Part shown: piece by piece, positions 52,182 through 59,443 of the stretch
Position numbering within the stretch: position 1 is the first letter of the stretch
Layout of the letters: each line of letters starts with the position of its first letter
Assembly (NCBI GenBank): GCA_020635675.1
Contig: JACJZJ010000002.1
Span: 806,001-870,000, forward strand
Origin: Flavobacteriales bacterium
GTDB lineage: Bacteria; Bacteroidota; Bacteroidia; Flavobacteriales_F; PHOS-HE28
DNA: 64,000 nucleotides
Direction: 5' to 3'
Position numbers and translations under genes: made by a program
The notes under the pieces: generated by a model
Database searches by the model: none
What the model was told of the DNA's origin: nothing
What the model saw: the letters and a program-made list of their open reading frames with translations, nothing else

Positions 52182-53209
52182 CCACCGCCTCCGTGCTCAT
52201 CGTTTACACCGGAGGGACCATCGGAATGGTGCGAGATCCCCGGAGCGGCGTGATGCGGCCCATGGACCTCGCGCGCCTGGAGGAACAGGTCCCCGAGTTG
52301 CAGGCGATGGGGGTCCGCTTGGAGAGCATCAGCTTCGAACGGCCGCTGGACAGTTCGGACCTCGGCCCGGAACATTGGTCGCGCATCGCTGCGATCATCG
52401 GGGAGCACTATCAGCGGTTCGAAGGCTTCGTAGTGCTGCACGGCAGTGATACGATGGCCTACACGGCCTCTGCACTGAGCTTCCTGCTCGAGGGGCTTGG
52501 CAAACCGGTGGTCCTCACGGGAAGCCAACTCCCGATCGGCAGCATCCGAACGGATGCCCGGGAGAATCTGATCACCGCGATCGAGATCGCCTCCGCACGG
52601 GACGAATTTGGACGCCCCATGGTGCCCGAGGTGAGCGTCTATTTCGAGTACAGGCTGTACCGTGGCAACCGCACGGTGAAAGTGCATGCCGAACGTTTCC
52701 AGGCCTTCCGCTCGCCCAACTGGCCGGAATTGGCCGAGGCGGGCGTGCACATCCGCTACGACCGTTCCGCCATCCTTCCTCATCGTGACCGTCCGTTCAA
52801 GGTGCACGACCGGATCGATACGGGTGTCGGGGTCATGCGCCTTTTCCCCGGCATTCGGAGCACCTGGGTCGAGGGTCTGCTCGGGTCGGACGGTCTGCAG
52901 GCCGTAGTGATGACCTCGTTCGGCAGCGGGAACGGGCCGACCGAAAGGAGGTTCTTGGAGGCCCTTCGTCGCGCACGGGAAAGGGGGATCACGATCATCA
53001 ACGTGACACAATGCGATGGCGGGCGAGTGGAGCAGGGCCGTTACACCACCAGCGCATCGTTCAACGAGCTCGGGATCGTGCCGGGCGCCGACCTGACCGT
53101 GGAGGCGGCGCTCACCAAGTGCATGTTCCTCCTGGGGCAGGGGCATCGTGGGGAAGCCCTTTCGGAGCGACTGAAGAACCCCATCGCCGGCGAGTTAACA
53201 CTGGCTTAA
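52178..53209 (+). CDS. type I L-asparaginase
   Basis: It hydrolyses asparagine to aspartate and ammonia. The protein is 343 residues with both active-site threonine motifs: VYTGGTIGM near residue 10 and LHGSDTMAYTASAL near 90. The lack of a signal peptide suggests the cytoplasmic type I. It is coupled to tatD by a 4-bp overlap, followed by tRNA-Ser. Confidence 0.95.
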   Translation: MTTASVLIVYTGGTIGMVRDPRSGVMRPMDLARLEEQVPELQAMGVRLESISFERPLDSSDLGPEHWSRIAAIIGEHYQRFEGFVVLHGSDTMAYTASALSFLLEGLGKPVVLTGSQLPIGSIRTDARENLITAIEIASARDEFGRPMVPEVSVYFEYRLYRGNRTVKVHAERFQAFRSPNWPELAEAGVHIRYDRSAILPHRDRPFKVHDRIDTGVGVMRLFPGIRSTWVEGLLGSDGLQAVVMTSFGSGNGPTERRFLEALRRARERGITIINVTQCDGGRVEQGRYTTSASFNELGIVPGADLTVEAALTKCMFLLGQGHRGEALSERLKNPIAGELTLA

Positions 53210-53273
53210 CGGACCGCTTGCTGCGCGGGCTCCACCGCAGGTGGATCGGCCGTGGTCCGGATGAACCTTTTTG

Positions 53274-53281
53274 TAATTTGG
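53274..53281 (+). promoter_or_regulatory. putative -10 box of tRNA-Ser
   Basis: TAATTTGG, one base from TAnnTTTG, lies 40 nt upstream of the tRNA; the same octamer precedes the HU-SPOR gene. Confidence 0.4.
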
Positions 53282-53321
53282 CCGCCCGCAGGATGGGGGG
53301 AGGAACCCGCCTCGGCGATAC

Positions 53322-53409
53322 GGAGAGATGGCCGAGTGGTCGAAGGCGCGCGCCTGGAAAGTGCGTATACCTTAACCGGGTATCGGGGGTTCGAATCCCT
53401 CTCTCTCCG
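53322..53409 (+). tRNA. tRNA-Ser(GGA)
   Basis: An 88-nt tRNA with an acceptor stem GGAGAGA / TCTCTCC (53322-53328 and 53402-53408). The anticodon loop CTGGAAA (53354-53360) has anticodon GGA on a five-pair stem, and the T-loop is TTCGAAT. The long variable arm around CTTAACCGGG is the class II mark of tRNA-Ser. The CCA end is not encoded (GCGG follows). It reads UCC/UCU codons. Confidence 0.97.
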
Positions 53410-53465
53410 CGGAACGGAACGAAAAAGGAACCAACGCAGCACCCCTAGCTAAGCAAACCCAGACC

Positions 53466-54221
53466 ATGGTACGCAAGTTCATGTCCTATTGCATGGCCGG
53501 CCTTTTGGCGATCGGCCTGAGCACCGCACCCCTGATGGCACAGGATGCATCGGCCTCCACCGAACAGGCCGGCGAGACCTCTGCCGGCGGGCACCAGATG
53601 TTCAAGCAGCGCTTTATCGAGGGCGACCCGGTGTGGATGGCCCCGGTGTTGGTCTGTTTGATCCTGGGACTGGCGATCTGCATCGAACGGATCATCTACT
53701 TGAACATGGCCAGCACCAATACGGACAAGCTCTTGAACAACGTGGAGGGTGCGTTGAAGAGCGGTGGCTCCGATGCCGCCAAGGAAGTGTGTCGCAACAC
53801 CCGGGGACCCATCGCCGGCATCTTCTACCAGGGTCTGGACCGTGCCCATGAAGGAGTGGACATCGTGGAGAAGAGCGTGATCGCCTATGGAGGAGTGGAG
53901 GTCGGCCGTCTGGAACGCGGCCTTTCCTGGCTCAGCCTGTTCATCGCCCTGGCGCCCATGCTCGGGTTCCTCGGGACCGTGATCGGGATGATCGACGCAT
54001 TCGACAAGATAGCGGCGGCGAACAACATCTCTCCCGCCATCGTGGCCGGAGGTATCAAGATCGCGTTGCTCACCACCGTGTTCGGTCTGATCACCGCTAT
54101 CATTCTGCAGATCTTCTACAACTACCTGGTCAGCAAGATCGAAGCGATCACCGGCCAGATGGAGGAGGCCTCCATCGGCCTGGTGGACATGCTGGTCCGG
54201 GATAAAATGGCCAAAGCCTGA
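53466..54221 (+). CDS. MotA/TolQ/ExbB proton-channel protein
   Basis: A 251-residue inner-membrane protein that uses proton flow to energise outer-membrane transport with ExbD and TonB. It begins with a cleavable-looking signal peptide (to about residue 25, ending PLMAQ), then three membrane helices: at VWMAPVLVCLILGLAICIER, at LSLFIALAPMLGFLGTVIGM, and at GIKIALLTTVFGLITAIILQ, the last two forming the channel. It is the first gene of a four-gene unit ending in two ExbD genes. Confidence 0.95.
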   Translation: MVRKFMSYCMAGLLAIGLSTAPLMAQDASASTEQAGETSAGGHQMFKQRFIEGDPVWMAPVLVCLILGLAICIERIIYLNMASTNTDKLLNNVEGALKSGGSDAAKEVCRNTRGPIAGIFYQGLDRAHEGVDIVEKSVIAYGGVEVGRLERGLSWLSLFIALAPMLGFLGTVIGMIDAFDKIAAANNISPAIVAGGIKIALLTTVFGLITAIILQIFYNYLVSKIEAITGQMEEASIGLVDMLVRDKMAKA

Positions 54222-54226
54222 TCGCG

Positions 54227-54646
54227 ATGAACGACAAGATGAGCGGCCTGATCGGTAGGGTGGCCCAATGGGCGCTCGGTCTATTGGGCATCCTGTTCGT
54301 CATCATGATCTACCTGGGCAAGAACTCGGGGATCGATGGTGGCCTTTACATCACCTACGGGGCGTTCTTCCTGTGCGCCGGCCTGGCCGTACTTTTCGCC
54401 CTCTACAGCCTTGTGACCTCAGGCAAACGCGCCCTGCCGACATTGATCGGCGTCGGGGTGTTCCTGGTGCTCCTCGCGATCGCTTATGCCACGGCAAGCG
54501 ATGCCGTTCTCCCGGAATGGGGCAAGATGGGCGTCACTTCGGGTGAGTCCAAGTGGATCGGGGCGGGTCTCGGTGTGTTGTACATCATGATGGGAGGGAC
54601 CGTACTGGCCATACTGGCCGGAGAGGTGTCCCGTTTCTTCAAATAA
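54227..54646 (+). CDS. four-helix membrane protein of the exb unit
   Basis: A 139-residue membrane protein with four hydrophobic segments (ALGLLGILFVIMIYLG, YITYGAFFLCAGLAVLFALY, LIGVGVFLVLLAIAYA, GAGLGVLYIMMGGTVLAILA). It lies 5 bp after the ExbB-like gene and 3 bp before the first ExbD gene, so it clearly belongs to the same unit. No family is recognised; it may be an accessory subunit of the energising complex. Confidence 0.8.
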   Translation: MNDKMSGLIGRVAQWALGLLGILFVIMIYLGKNSGIDGGLYITYGAFFLCAGLAVLFALYSLVTSGKRALPTLIGVGVFLVLLAIAYATASDAVLPEWGKMGVTSGESKWIGAGLGVLYIMMGGTVLAILAGEVSRFFK

Positions 54647-54649
54647 GCG

Positions 54650-55384
54650 ATGCTCAAGAAGCGCAAGCGCGGCGGACCGGGTGAGATCAATGCGGGGTCG
54701 ATGGCGGACATCGCCTTCCTGCTGTTGATCTTCTTCCTGGTCACCACCACCATGGACACCGACGTAGGGATCCTGCGTCTGCTGCCCCCGATCGTGGAGG
54801 ACATCACACCTCCGGAAAAGGTGAAGCAGCGGAATATCTACGAGGTGCTGGTGAACGATGCGGACCAATTGCTGGTGGAGGGCCAGCCAATGGACATCAA
54901 GGACCTGCGCGAGGGGGCCAAGGAGTTCATGACCAACCCCAACAACAGCGAGGACCTGCCGGAGCGCACCTTGATCACGCGCGGAGAGTGCGAGCAGCAG
55001 GTGGCCAATTTCCGGAGCTATGTGGCGCAGGCCACCGACGCGACGGACAAGCAGAATTATCAGAAGCAGCTGGAGAAGTGGGAGGACAAACTACAGGCCG
55101 TTAAGCTGCTGGGGGACTACAAGGAGTTGCCCGGGGCCGCGGTGATCTCGCTGCAGACGGGTTCCAAGACCTCGTACAACATGTACGTGCAGGTACAGAA
55201 CGAACTGGAGGCTGCCGTCAGGGAGCTGCGCGATGAGTTGAGCAAAGAGAAATTCGGTAAGAAGTACACCGAGCTCAGCGACATCAAGGAGGAAGAAAGG
55301 GACATGATCAGGGCCGTCCGGATGGTCTTTCCGCAACGGATCTCCGAGGCAGAACCCGTGGACGTGACCCAAAAGGAGAATTGA
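54650..55384 (+). CDS. ExbD/TolR-family protein, long form
   Basis: A 244-residue single-pass inner-membrane protein, unusually long against the usual 130-150. The TM helix contains the functional Asp in the motif MADIAFLLLIFFLVTTTMDT. The usual C-terminal periplasmic domain is extended by a charged helical insert of about 100 residues (TDKQNYQKQLEKWEDKLQAV, then LEAAVRELRDELSKEKFG). The insert may contact outer-membrane partners. It precedes a second ExbD by 3 bp. Confidence 0.93.
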   Translation: MLKKRKRGGPGEINAGSMADIAFLLLIFFLVTTTMDTDVGILRLLPPIVEDITPPEKVKQRNIYEVLVNDADQLLVEGQPMDIKDLREGAKEFMTNPNNSEDLPERTLITRGECEQQVANFRSYVAQATDATDKQNYQKQLEKWEDKLQAVKLLGDYKELPGAAVISLQTGSKTSYNMYVQVQNELEAAVRELRDELSKEKFGKKYTELSDIKEEERDMIRAVRMVFPQRISEAEPVDVTQKEN

Positions 55385-55387
55385 CCC

Positions 55388-55846
55388 ATGTCCCGTTTCA
55401 AGGATAAGAGCAACAAGGGCACCCCTGCCATCAGCACGGCCTCCCTGCCGGACATCATCTTCATGCTGCTCTTCTTCTTCATGGTCACGACCGTGATGCG
55501 CGAAGTGGACCTGAAGGTGAAGGTGACGCTCCCCGAAGCCTCCGAAGTGGACAAGCTCGAGGACAAGGCCCTGGTCGACTACATCTACATCGGTCCCCCG
55601 GTTTCGACCTCGTTGGGGACCGAGCCATTGATCCAGTTGAACGACCAGTATGCGAAGCTGGACGAGATCGGACCCTGGGTGAAGGCCAACAACGACCGTC
55701 GCCAGGAGGCGGAAGTTCCCCGGATCACACGTTCGTTGAAGGTGGACAAGGACACGCACATGAAGATAGTGACCGACGTGAAGCAGGAGCTGCGCAAGTC
55801 CAATGCCTTGAAGATCAACTACTCCACTGCAAGGGGCAGGGAGTAG
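55388..55846 (+). CDS. ExbD/TolR-family protein
   Basis: A 152-residue single-pass protein of normal ExbD length, with the TM Asp in LPDIIFMLLFFFMVTTVMR and a periplasmic domain. Two ExbD-like subunits next to one ExbB are common in Bacteroidota and may form a heteromeric stator. No TonB gene follows in this unit. Confidence 0.94.
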   Translation: MSRFKDKSNKGTPAISTASLPDIIFMLLFFFMVTTVMREVDLKVKVTLPEASEVDKLEDKALVDYIYIGPPVSTSLGTEPLIQLNDQYAKLDEIGPWVKANNDRRQEAEVPRITRSLKVDKDTHMKIVTDVKQELRKSNALKINYSTARGRE

Positions 55847-55940
55847 ATCACCGGATCCAGAACGATCCGAACGACCGCCGACAGGTGGCCGTTGCTTTTT
55901 GGTCGTGCGCTTCCCGTTCGCCTTACCACCTCATCCTCGG

Positions 55941-55948
55941 TACCTTTG
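55941..55948 (+). promoter_or_regulatory. putative -10 box of the dus gene
   Basis: TACCTTTG, perfect for TAnnTTTG, ends 11 nt before the ATG at 55960 and supports that start over an in-frame upstream one at 55885. Confidence 0.55.
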
Positions 55949-55959
55949 CGGCCCATCCG

Positions 55960-56964
55960 ATGGTACGTATCGGTCCTATAGATCTCGGTGATTTCCCCCT
56001 GTTGCTCGCGCCCATGGAGGACGTGAGCGACCCTCCTTTCCGAGCGCTTTGCAAGAAGCACGGGGCCGACCTCATGTACACCGAGTTCATAAGCAGCGAG
56101 GGCCTGATCCGTGATGCGGCCAAGAGCCGGAAGAAGTTGGACATTTTCCCCGGCGAGCGTCCGGTGGGCATCCAACTGTTCGGCGGGGCGGAGGAGGCGA
56201 TGGAAGAGGCCGCCCGGATCGCGGAAGCCGCAGGCCCGGAATTGATCGATATCAACTACGGATGCCCGGTGAAGAAGGTCGTGAGCAAAGGCGCAGGTGC
56301 CTGCCTTTTGATGGACGTGCCCAAGATGGTCCGGCTGACCGAGGCCGTCGTGAAGGCGGTGAATCTGCCGGTGACCGTGAAGACCCGGCTGGGATGGGAC
56401 GACAACAGCCGCAACATCGTGGAAGTGGCCGAGCGCCTGCAGGACGTTGGCATCCAGGCGCTCTCGATCCATGGCCGCACGCGCGCGCAGTTGTACAAGG
56501 GGGAGGCGGACTGGACCCTCATCGCGGCGGTGAAGGAGAATCCACGCATGCGCATCCCCATTTTCGGCAACGGTGACGTCGATTCACCCGGGAAGGCCAG
56601 AGCGTATCGCGACCGTTTTGGGGTGGACGGCATCATGATCGGCCGGGCGAGCATCGGACATCCGTGGATCTTCAACGAGATCAAGCACCACCTGCGCACG
56701 GGGGGGCACCTGGATGCGCCCACGCTCCACGACCGTGTGGATGCCGCGCGTGAACACCTGGAGCGCTCGCTGGAATGGAAGGGCGAACACGAGGGCGTGG
56801 TGGAAATGCGTCGTCACTATGGAAATTATTTCAAGGGCCTTCCGCACTTCAAGGAAAAGCGACTTCTGCTTTGCACCGAGCGCGATCCCGTGCGGTTGAT
56901 CCAACTGCTCGAGGGGCTGCGGACCGACTATGACCCGACCGGCGCGTTGGGTCGGGTGGCCTGA
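55960..56964 (+). CDS. tRNA-dihydrouridine synthase (DusB-type)
   Basis: An FMN enzyme that reduces uridines in the tRNA D-loop. The protein is 334 residues starting MVRIGPIDLGDFPLLLAPME. Conserved motifs: LLLAPMEDVSDPPFRALC, the catalytic-Cys stretch IDINYGCPVKKVVSKGAGAC, and LSIHGRTRAQLYKGEADW. The ATG at 55960 is chosen because it lies just before the conserved TIM-barrel start and after a -10 box. Its end overlaps the convergent permease gene by 37 bp. Confidence 0.95.
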   Translation: MVRIGPIDLGDFPLLLAPMEDVSDPPFRALCKKHGADLMYTEFISSEGLIRDAAKSRKKLDIFPGERPVGIQLFGGAEEAMEEAARIAEAAGPELIDINYGCPVKKVVSKGAGACLLMDVPKMVRLTEAVVKAVNLPVTVKTRLGWDDNSRNIVEVAERLQDVGIQALSIHGRTRAQLYKGEADWTLIAAVKENPRMRIPIFGNGDVDSPGKARAYRDRFGVDGIMIGRASIGHPWIFNEIKHHLRTGGHLDAPTLHDRVDAAREHLERSLEWKGEHEGVVEMRRHYGNYFKGLPHFKEKRLLLCTERDPVRLIQLLEGLRTDYDPTGALGRVA

Positions 56965-58184
56965 AGGAAGCGCCGGTCCAGCGCGCGGAGCGGAATGCCC
57001 GTGGCCACCAGGCCGATGACCGCGACCGTCACGAGCACCAGAAAAAGGTCCGTCCAAAGGACCTTCACGGGGTAGGCGTCCACCACCGAACCGGAAAGTG
57101 TGATCAGACCGCACTTCTCCTGCGTCCAGCAAAGCACGAGCCCGAGTACAAGTCCGAGGACCGCCCCCACGCCCACGATCAGCAGTCCTTCCTGGAAGAA
57201 GATGGTGCGCACCATGCGCGATGGGGCGCCCATGCTCATCAGCGTGGCCATGTCACCGCGCTTCTCGATCATCATCATGGTCAGCGAGGCGATGATGTTG
57301 AACGCTCCGATCAAACCGATGAAGCTCAGGACCACGAACGTGAACCATTTCTCCGATGCGTTCGTCGAATACACCAGGGCGTTCTTCTGATAGCGGGTCC
57401 GCACCAGAAATCGGGGGCCGAGCTCTTCGCGCAACGCTTCGGCGGCCTTGTCCGGATCGGCCTTCGCGGCCAGCTGCAATTCCAGCGCGTTCGCCTCGCC
57501 GTTGTAGTGCAGCACATGTGCGGCCAGGTCGAAGGGCACCAGCACATAGCGCGTGTCGAATTCCATGTTGATGGTGAACGTACCGCTCACGGGAACGTTC
57601 ACGCGCTCGAAGGCGCCCTGCTGGAATTTGCTGAGCCTACGCCCGCGCACTGGCGCGCTGATGCGCAGAGGGGCGAGCACACCGTCGTCCAGCGGCGCAT
57701 CAAGGTCCATCTTCAGGCCAAGACCGAGCAGCGCGGTCGCACCTTGTGCCCCCGACAGACCGGCCGTGCCCGAATACATGTGGTCGGCCAGATGGCTCAT
57801 GCCGATGTAGCTGGGCTGTACGCCTTTCATCGTGGCCACGGCCTGCTGGTCACCGCATTGCAGAAGCACGTTCTCCTGGATCACCCAACTGGCGGCGTTC
57901 GCACCGGCCTTTCGTGCGATCGCTGAAAGGTCCAGGCTATCCGTGACGAATGTTTTTCCCTTGGAGGGCGTGATGGTGAGGTCCTGGTCGAAGGGGCTGT
58001 AGATCCGCTCGACAAGGTCGTTGATGCCGTTCAAGGTGCTGAGCACCACCACCATCGCACCGGTCACGACCGCGATCACGACGATGCTGATCATCGTTAT
58101 CAGATGGATCGCGTTCTGGCGCCTTCCGCGGGAGGTCCGCGATGCGAACAGATAGCGCCTGGCGAAAAGGAGGGGGAGGTTCAT
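56928..58184 (-). CDS. LolC/E-like ABC transporter permease
   Basis: A 418-residue permease of the MacB/FtsX family with one N-terminal membrane helix (ITMISIVVIAVVTGAMVVVL), a periplasmic domain, and three C-terminal helices (VVLSFIGLIGAFNIIASLTM, FFQEGLLIVGVGAVLGLVLG, VLVTVAVIGLVATGIPLRAL). It resembles the lipoprotein-release LolC/E type. The start MNLPLLFARRYLFASRTSRG is used rather than an ATG 24 nt upstream. No ATPase partner is adjacent. It is downstream of a methyltransferase and rbfA, a gene order I believe is common in Bacteroidota. Confidence 0.9.
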   Translation of the reverse strand: MNLPLLFARRYLFASRTSRGRRQNAIHLITMISIVVIAVVTGAMVVVLSTLNGINDLVERIYSPFDQDLTITPSKGKTFVTDSLDLSAIARKAGANAASWVIQENVLLQCGDQQAVATMKGVQPSYIGMSHLADHMYSGTAGLSGAQGATALLGLGLKMDLDAPLDDGVLAPLRISAPVRGRRLSKFQQGAFERVNVPVSGTFTINMEFDTRYVLVPFDLAAHVLHYNGEANALELQLAAKADPDKAAEALREELGPRFLVRTRYQKNALVYSTNASEKWFTFVVLSFIGLIGAFNIIASLTMMMIEKRGDMATLMSMGAPSRMVRTIFFQEGLLIVGVGAVLGLVLGLVLCWTQEKCGLITLSGSVVDAYPVKVLWTDLFLVLVTVAVIGLVATGIPLRALDRRFLQATRPNAPVGS

Positions 58185-58236
58185 GCACCCATGTGTCAAT
58201 GCGGCCATGTGCCCATCGTGGAATGCGTGCCCGGGG

Positions 58237-59046
58237 TCATTTCCAAGCTTTCACGATCAGCCCGGTGCCTGTCGCATGCCGCAAGCGTACATCGAACATG
58301 TTCAGCATGAAGGCGATCGGATAGGCCACGAGATAGTAGAACGGCAGCATGATGTAGAAGAGGCCGCTCGTGTTCAGCATCATCAGCGGCCACTTCATGC
58401 TGAGACGCCAGCTGATCTTGCCGGGCGCACCGTAGCTGTAGCGCGTCTCCACGCGGGAAAATCCATTGTGCAGGCATTTCGTCCGGATGTCTTCGATGTT
58501 GTACCCATCCCGCACATGTTCCTCGATGAAGCTGCCTTCACCGTCCTCGTGCACGTCGCTTCCTCCCTGATCGCTCGGAGTGCTGATGATGAGCATGCCG
58601 CCGGGCTTCAGGCTGGTGCTGTAGCAACGCAGGGCGGCCTCGTCATCCAGGATGTGCTCCATCACGTCCACGCAGACCACCAATTCGAAGGAATCCGGTC
58701 GCTGGAATCGGGTCACATCGCCCACAGCGAAGCGCACCTGCGGTCGACCGATCCGCTGAAAGAAGCGGTTGCAATCCTGCACCTGCTCTTCCTTGACATC
58801 GATGGCGGTGATGGACCATTCCGGTGACAACCCACTGAGCCAGTAGCTATACTGGCCGAAGCCCGCGCCCGCGTCATAGATGGATAGTTCACGATCGCGC
58901 TTGTCACGGGCCCATCGGCGCAGTTCACGGTGCACGTGCCAGGCGCGCAGCAACAGCAGGTCCAGCAGACGATAGAACACACGGCGCAGGGACGGCGTTC
59001 GATCGAATACGATACCGAGCCGGCGTTTGACGGGATCGTACTGCAT
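58237..59046 (-). CDS. class I SAM-dependent methyltransferase
   Basis: A 269-residue enzyme with the SAM motif I DAGAGFGQYSYWLSGL, motif II-like ITAIDVKEEQVQDCNRF, and VGDVTRFQ. The C-terminus has a hydrophobic stretch (MLNTSGLFYIMLPFYYLVAY) that may anchor it to the membrane, suggesting a lipid or membrane-bound substrate. The substrate is unknown. It lies 4 bp downstream of rbfA. Confidence 0.85.
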   Translation of the reverse strand: MQYDPVKRRLGIVFDRTPSLRRVFYRLLDLLLLRAWHVHRELRRWARDKRDRELSIYDAGAGFGQYSYWLSGLSPEWSITAIDVKEEQVQDCNRFFQRIGRPQVRFAVGDVTRFQRPDSFELVVCVDVMEHILDDEAALRCYSTSLKPGGMLIISTPSDQGGSDVHEDGEGSFIEEHVRDGYNIEDIRTKCLHNGFSRVETRYSYGAPGKISWRLSMKWPLMMLNTSGLFYIMLPFYYLVAYPIAFMLNMFDVRLRHATGTGLIVKAWK

Positions 59047-59050
59047 GCGA

Positions 59051-59389
59051 TCAGCGGTCGAGCAGGCGGTCGATCTCCTCGGCGCGGTCCAGGCTGTCGT
59101 CCAGGTAGAAATGCAGCTCGGGCATCACCCGCATCTGCTTTCCGATCCGGCGCCCCAGCATTCCGCGGAGGTGGGGAGCGCGATCGCGGATATGCTCCAT
59201 GGCCTTCGCCTTGTCCTTCACGGGGAAGAGGCTCACGTACACCTTGGCGATACCGAGATCGGGGCTCACACGCACGCCGGTCAAGGTGATCATGCCCCCG
59301 GGCAGCAGCTCGCGGCTCTCCTGCTGGATCACCCAGGCGAGCTCTTCCTGCAGCAGGCTGTTCACCTTGTTCTGTCGCAGACCGTCCAT
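59051..59389 (-). CDS. rbfA: ribosome-binding factor A
   Basis: It assists late 30S subunit maturation. The protein is 112 residues. The type-2 KH-like fold is seen in VNSLLQEELAWVIQQE, TLTGVRVSPDLGIAKVYVSL and PELHFYLDDSLDRAEEIDRLL. The start MDGLRQNKVNSLLQEE is supported by its position 5 nt after a TAACTTCG box. It is divergent from the ABC exporter with a 40-bp palindromic promoter between them. Confidence 0.96.
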   Translation of the reverse strand: MDGLRQNKVNSLLQEELAWVIQQESRELLPGGMITLTGVRVSPDLGIAKVYVSLFPVKDKAKAMEHIRDRAPHLRGMLGRRIGKQMRVMPELHFYLDDSLDRAEEIDRLLDR

Positions 59390-59393
59390 GGCG

Positions 59394-59433
59394 GCGAAGT
59401 TAGCCCGCACCACGTGGTGGGCGGTAACTTCGC
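59394..59433. promoter_or_regulatory. palindromic divergent promoter of rbfA and ABC exporter
   Basis: GCGAAGTTA at 59394-59402 and TAACTTCGC at 59425-59433 are perfect inverses around a central CACCACGTGGTG. The whole 40 bp is palindromic except for the arms between (GCCCG against CCGCC). Each arm is a TAnnTTCG box, for rbfA (5 nt to ATG) and the exporter (11 nt to ATG). The two start codons are 54 bp apart. Confidence 0.75.
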
Positions 59434-59443
59434 GGCTTCGCCG

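Noticed and set aside
59394..59433. Rho-independent terminator
   Set aside because: The palindrome lies between two divergent start codons with no T-run, so it cannot terminate either gene; it contains the promoter boxes.
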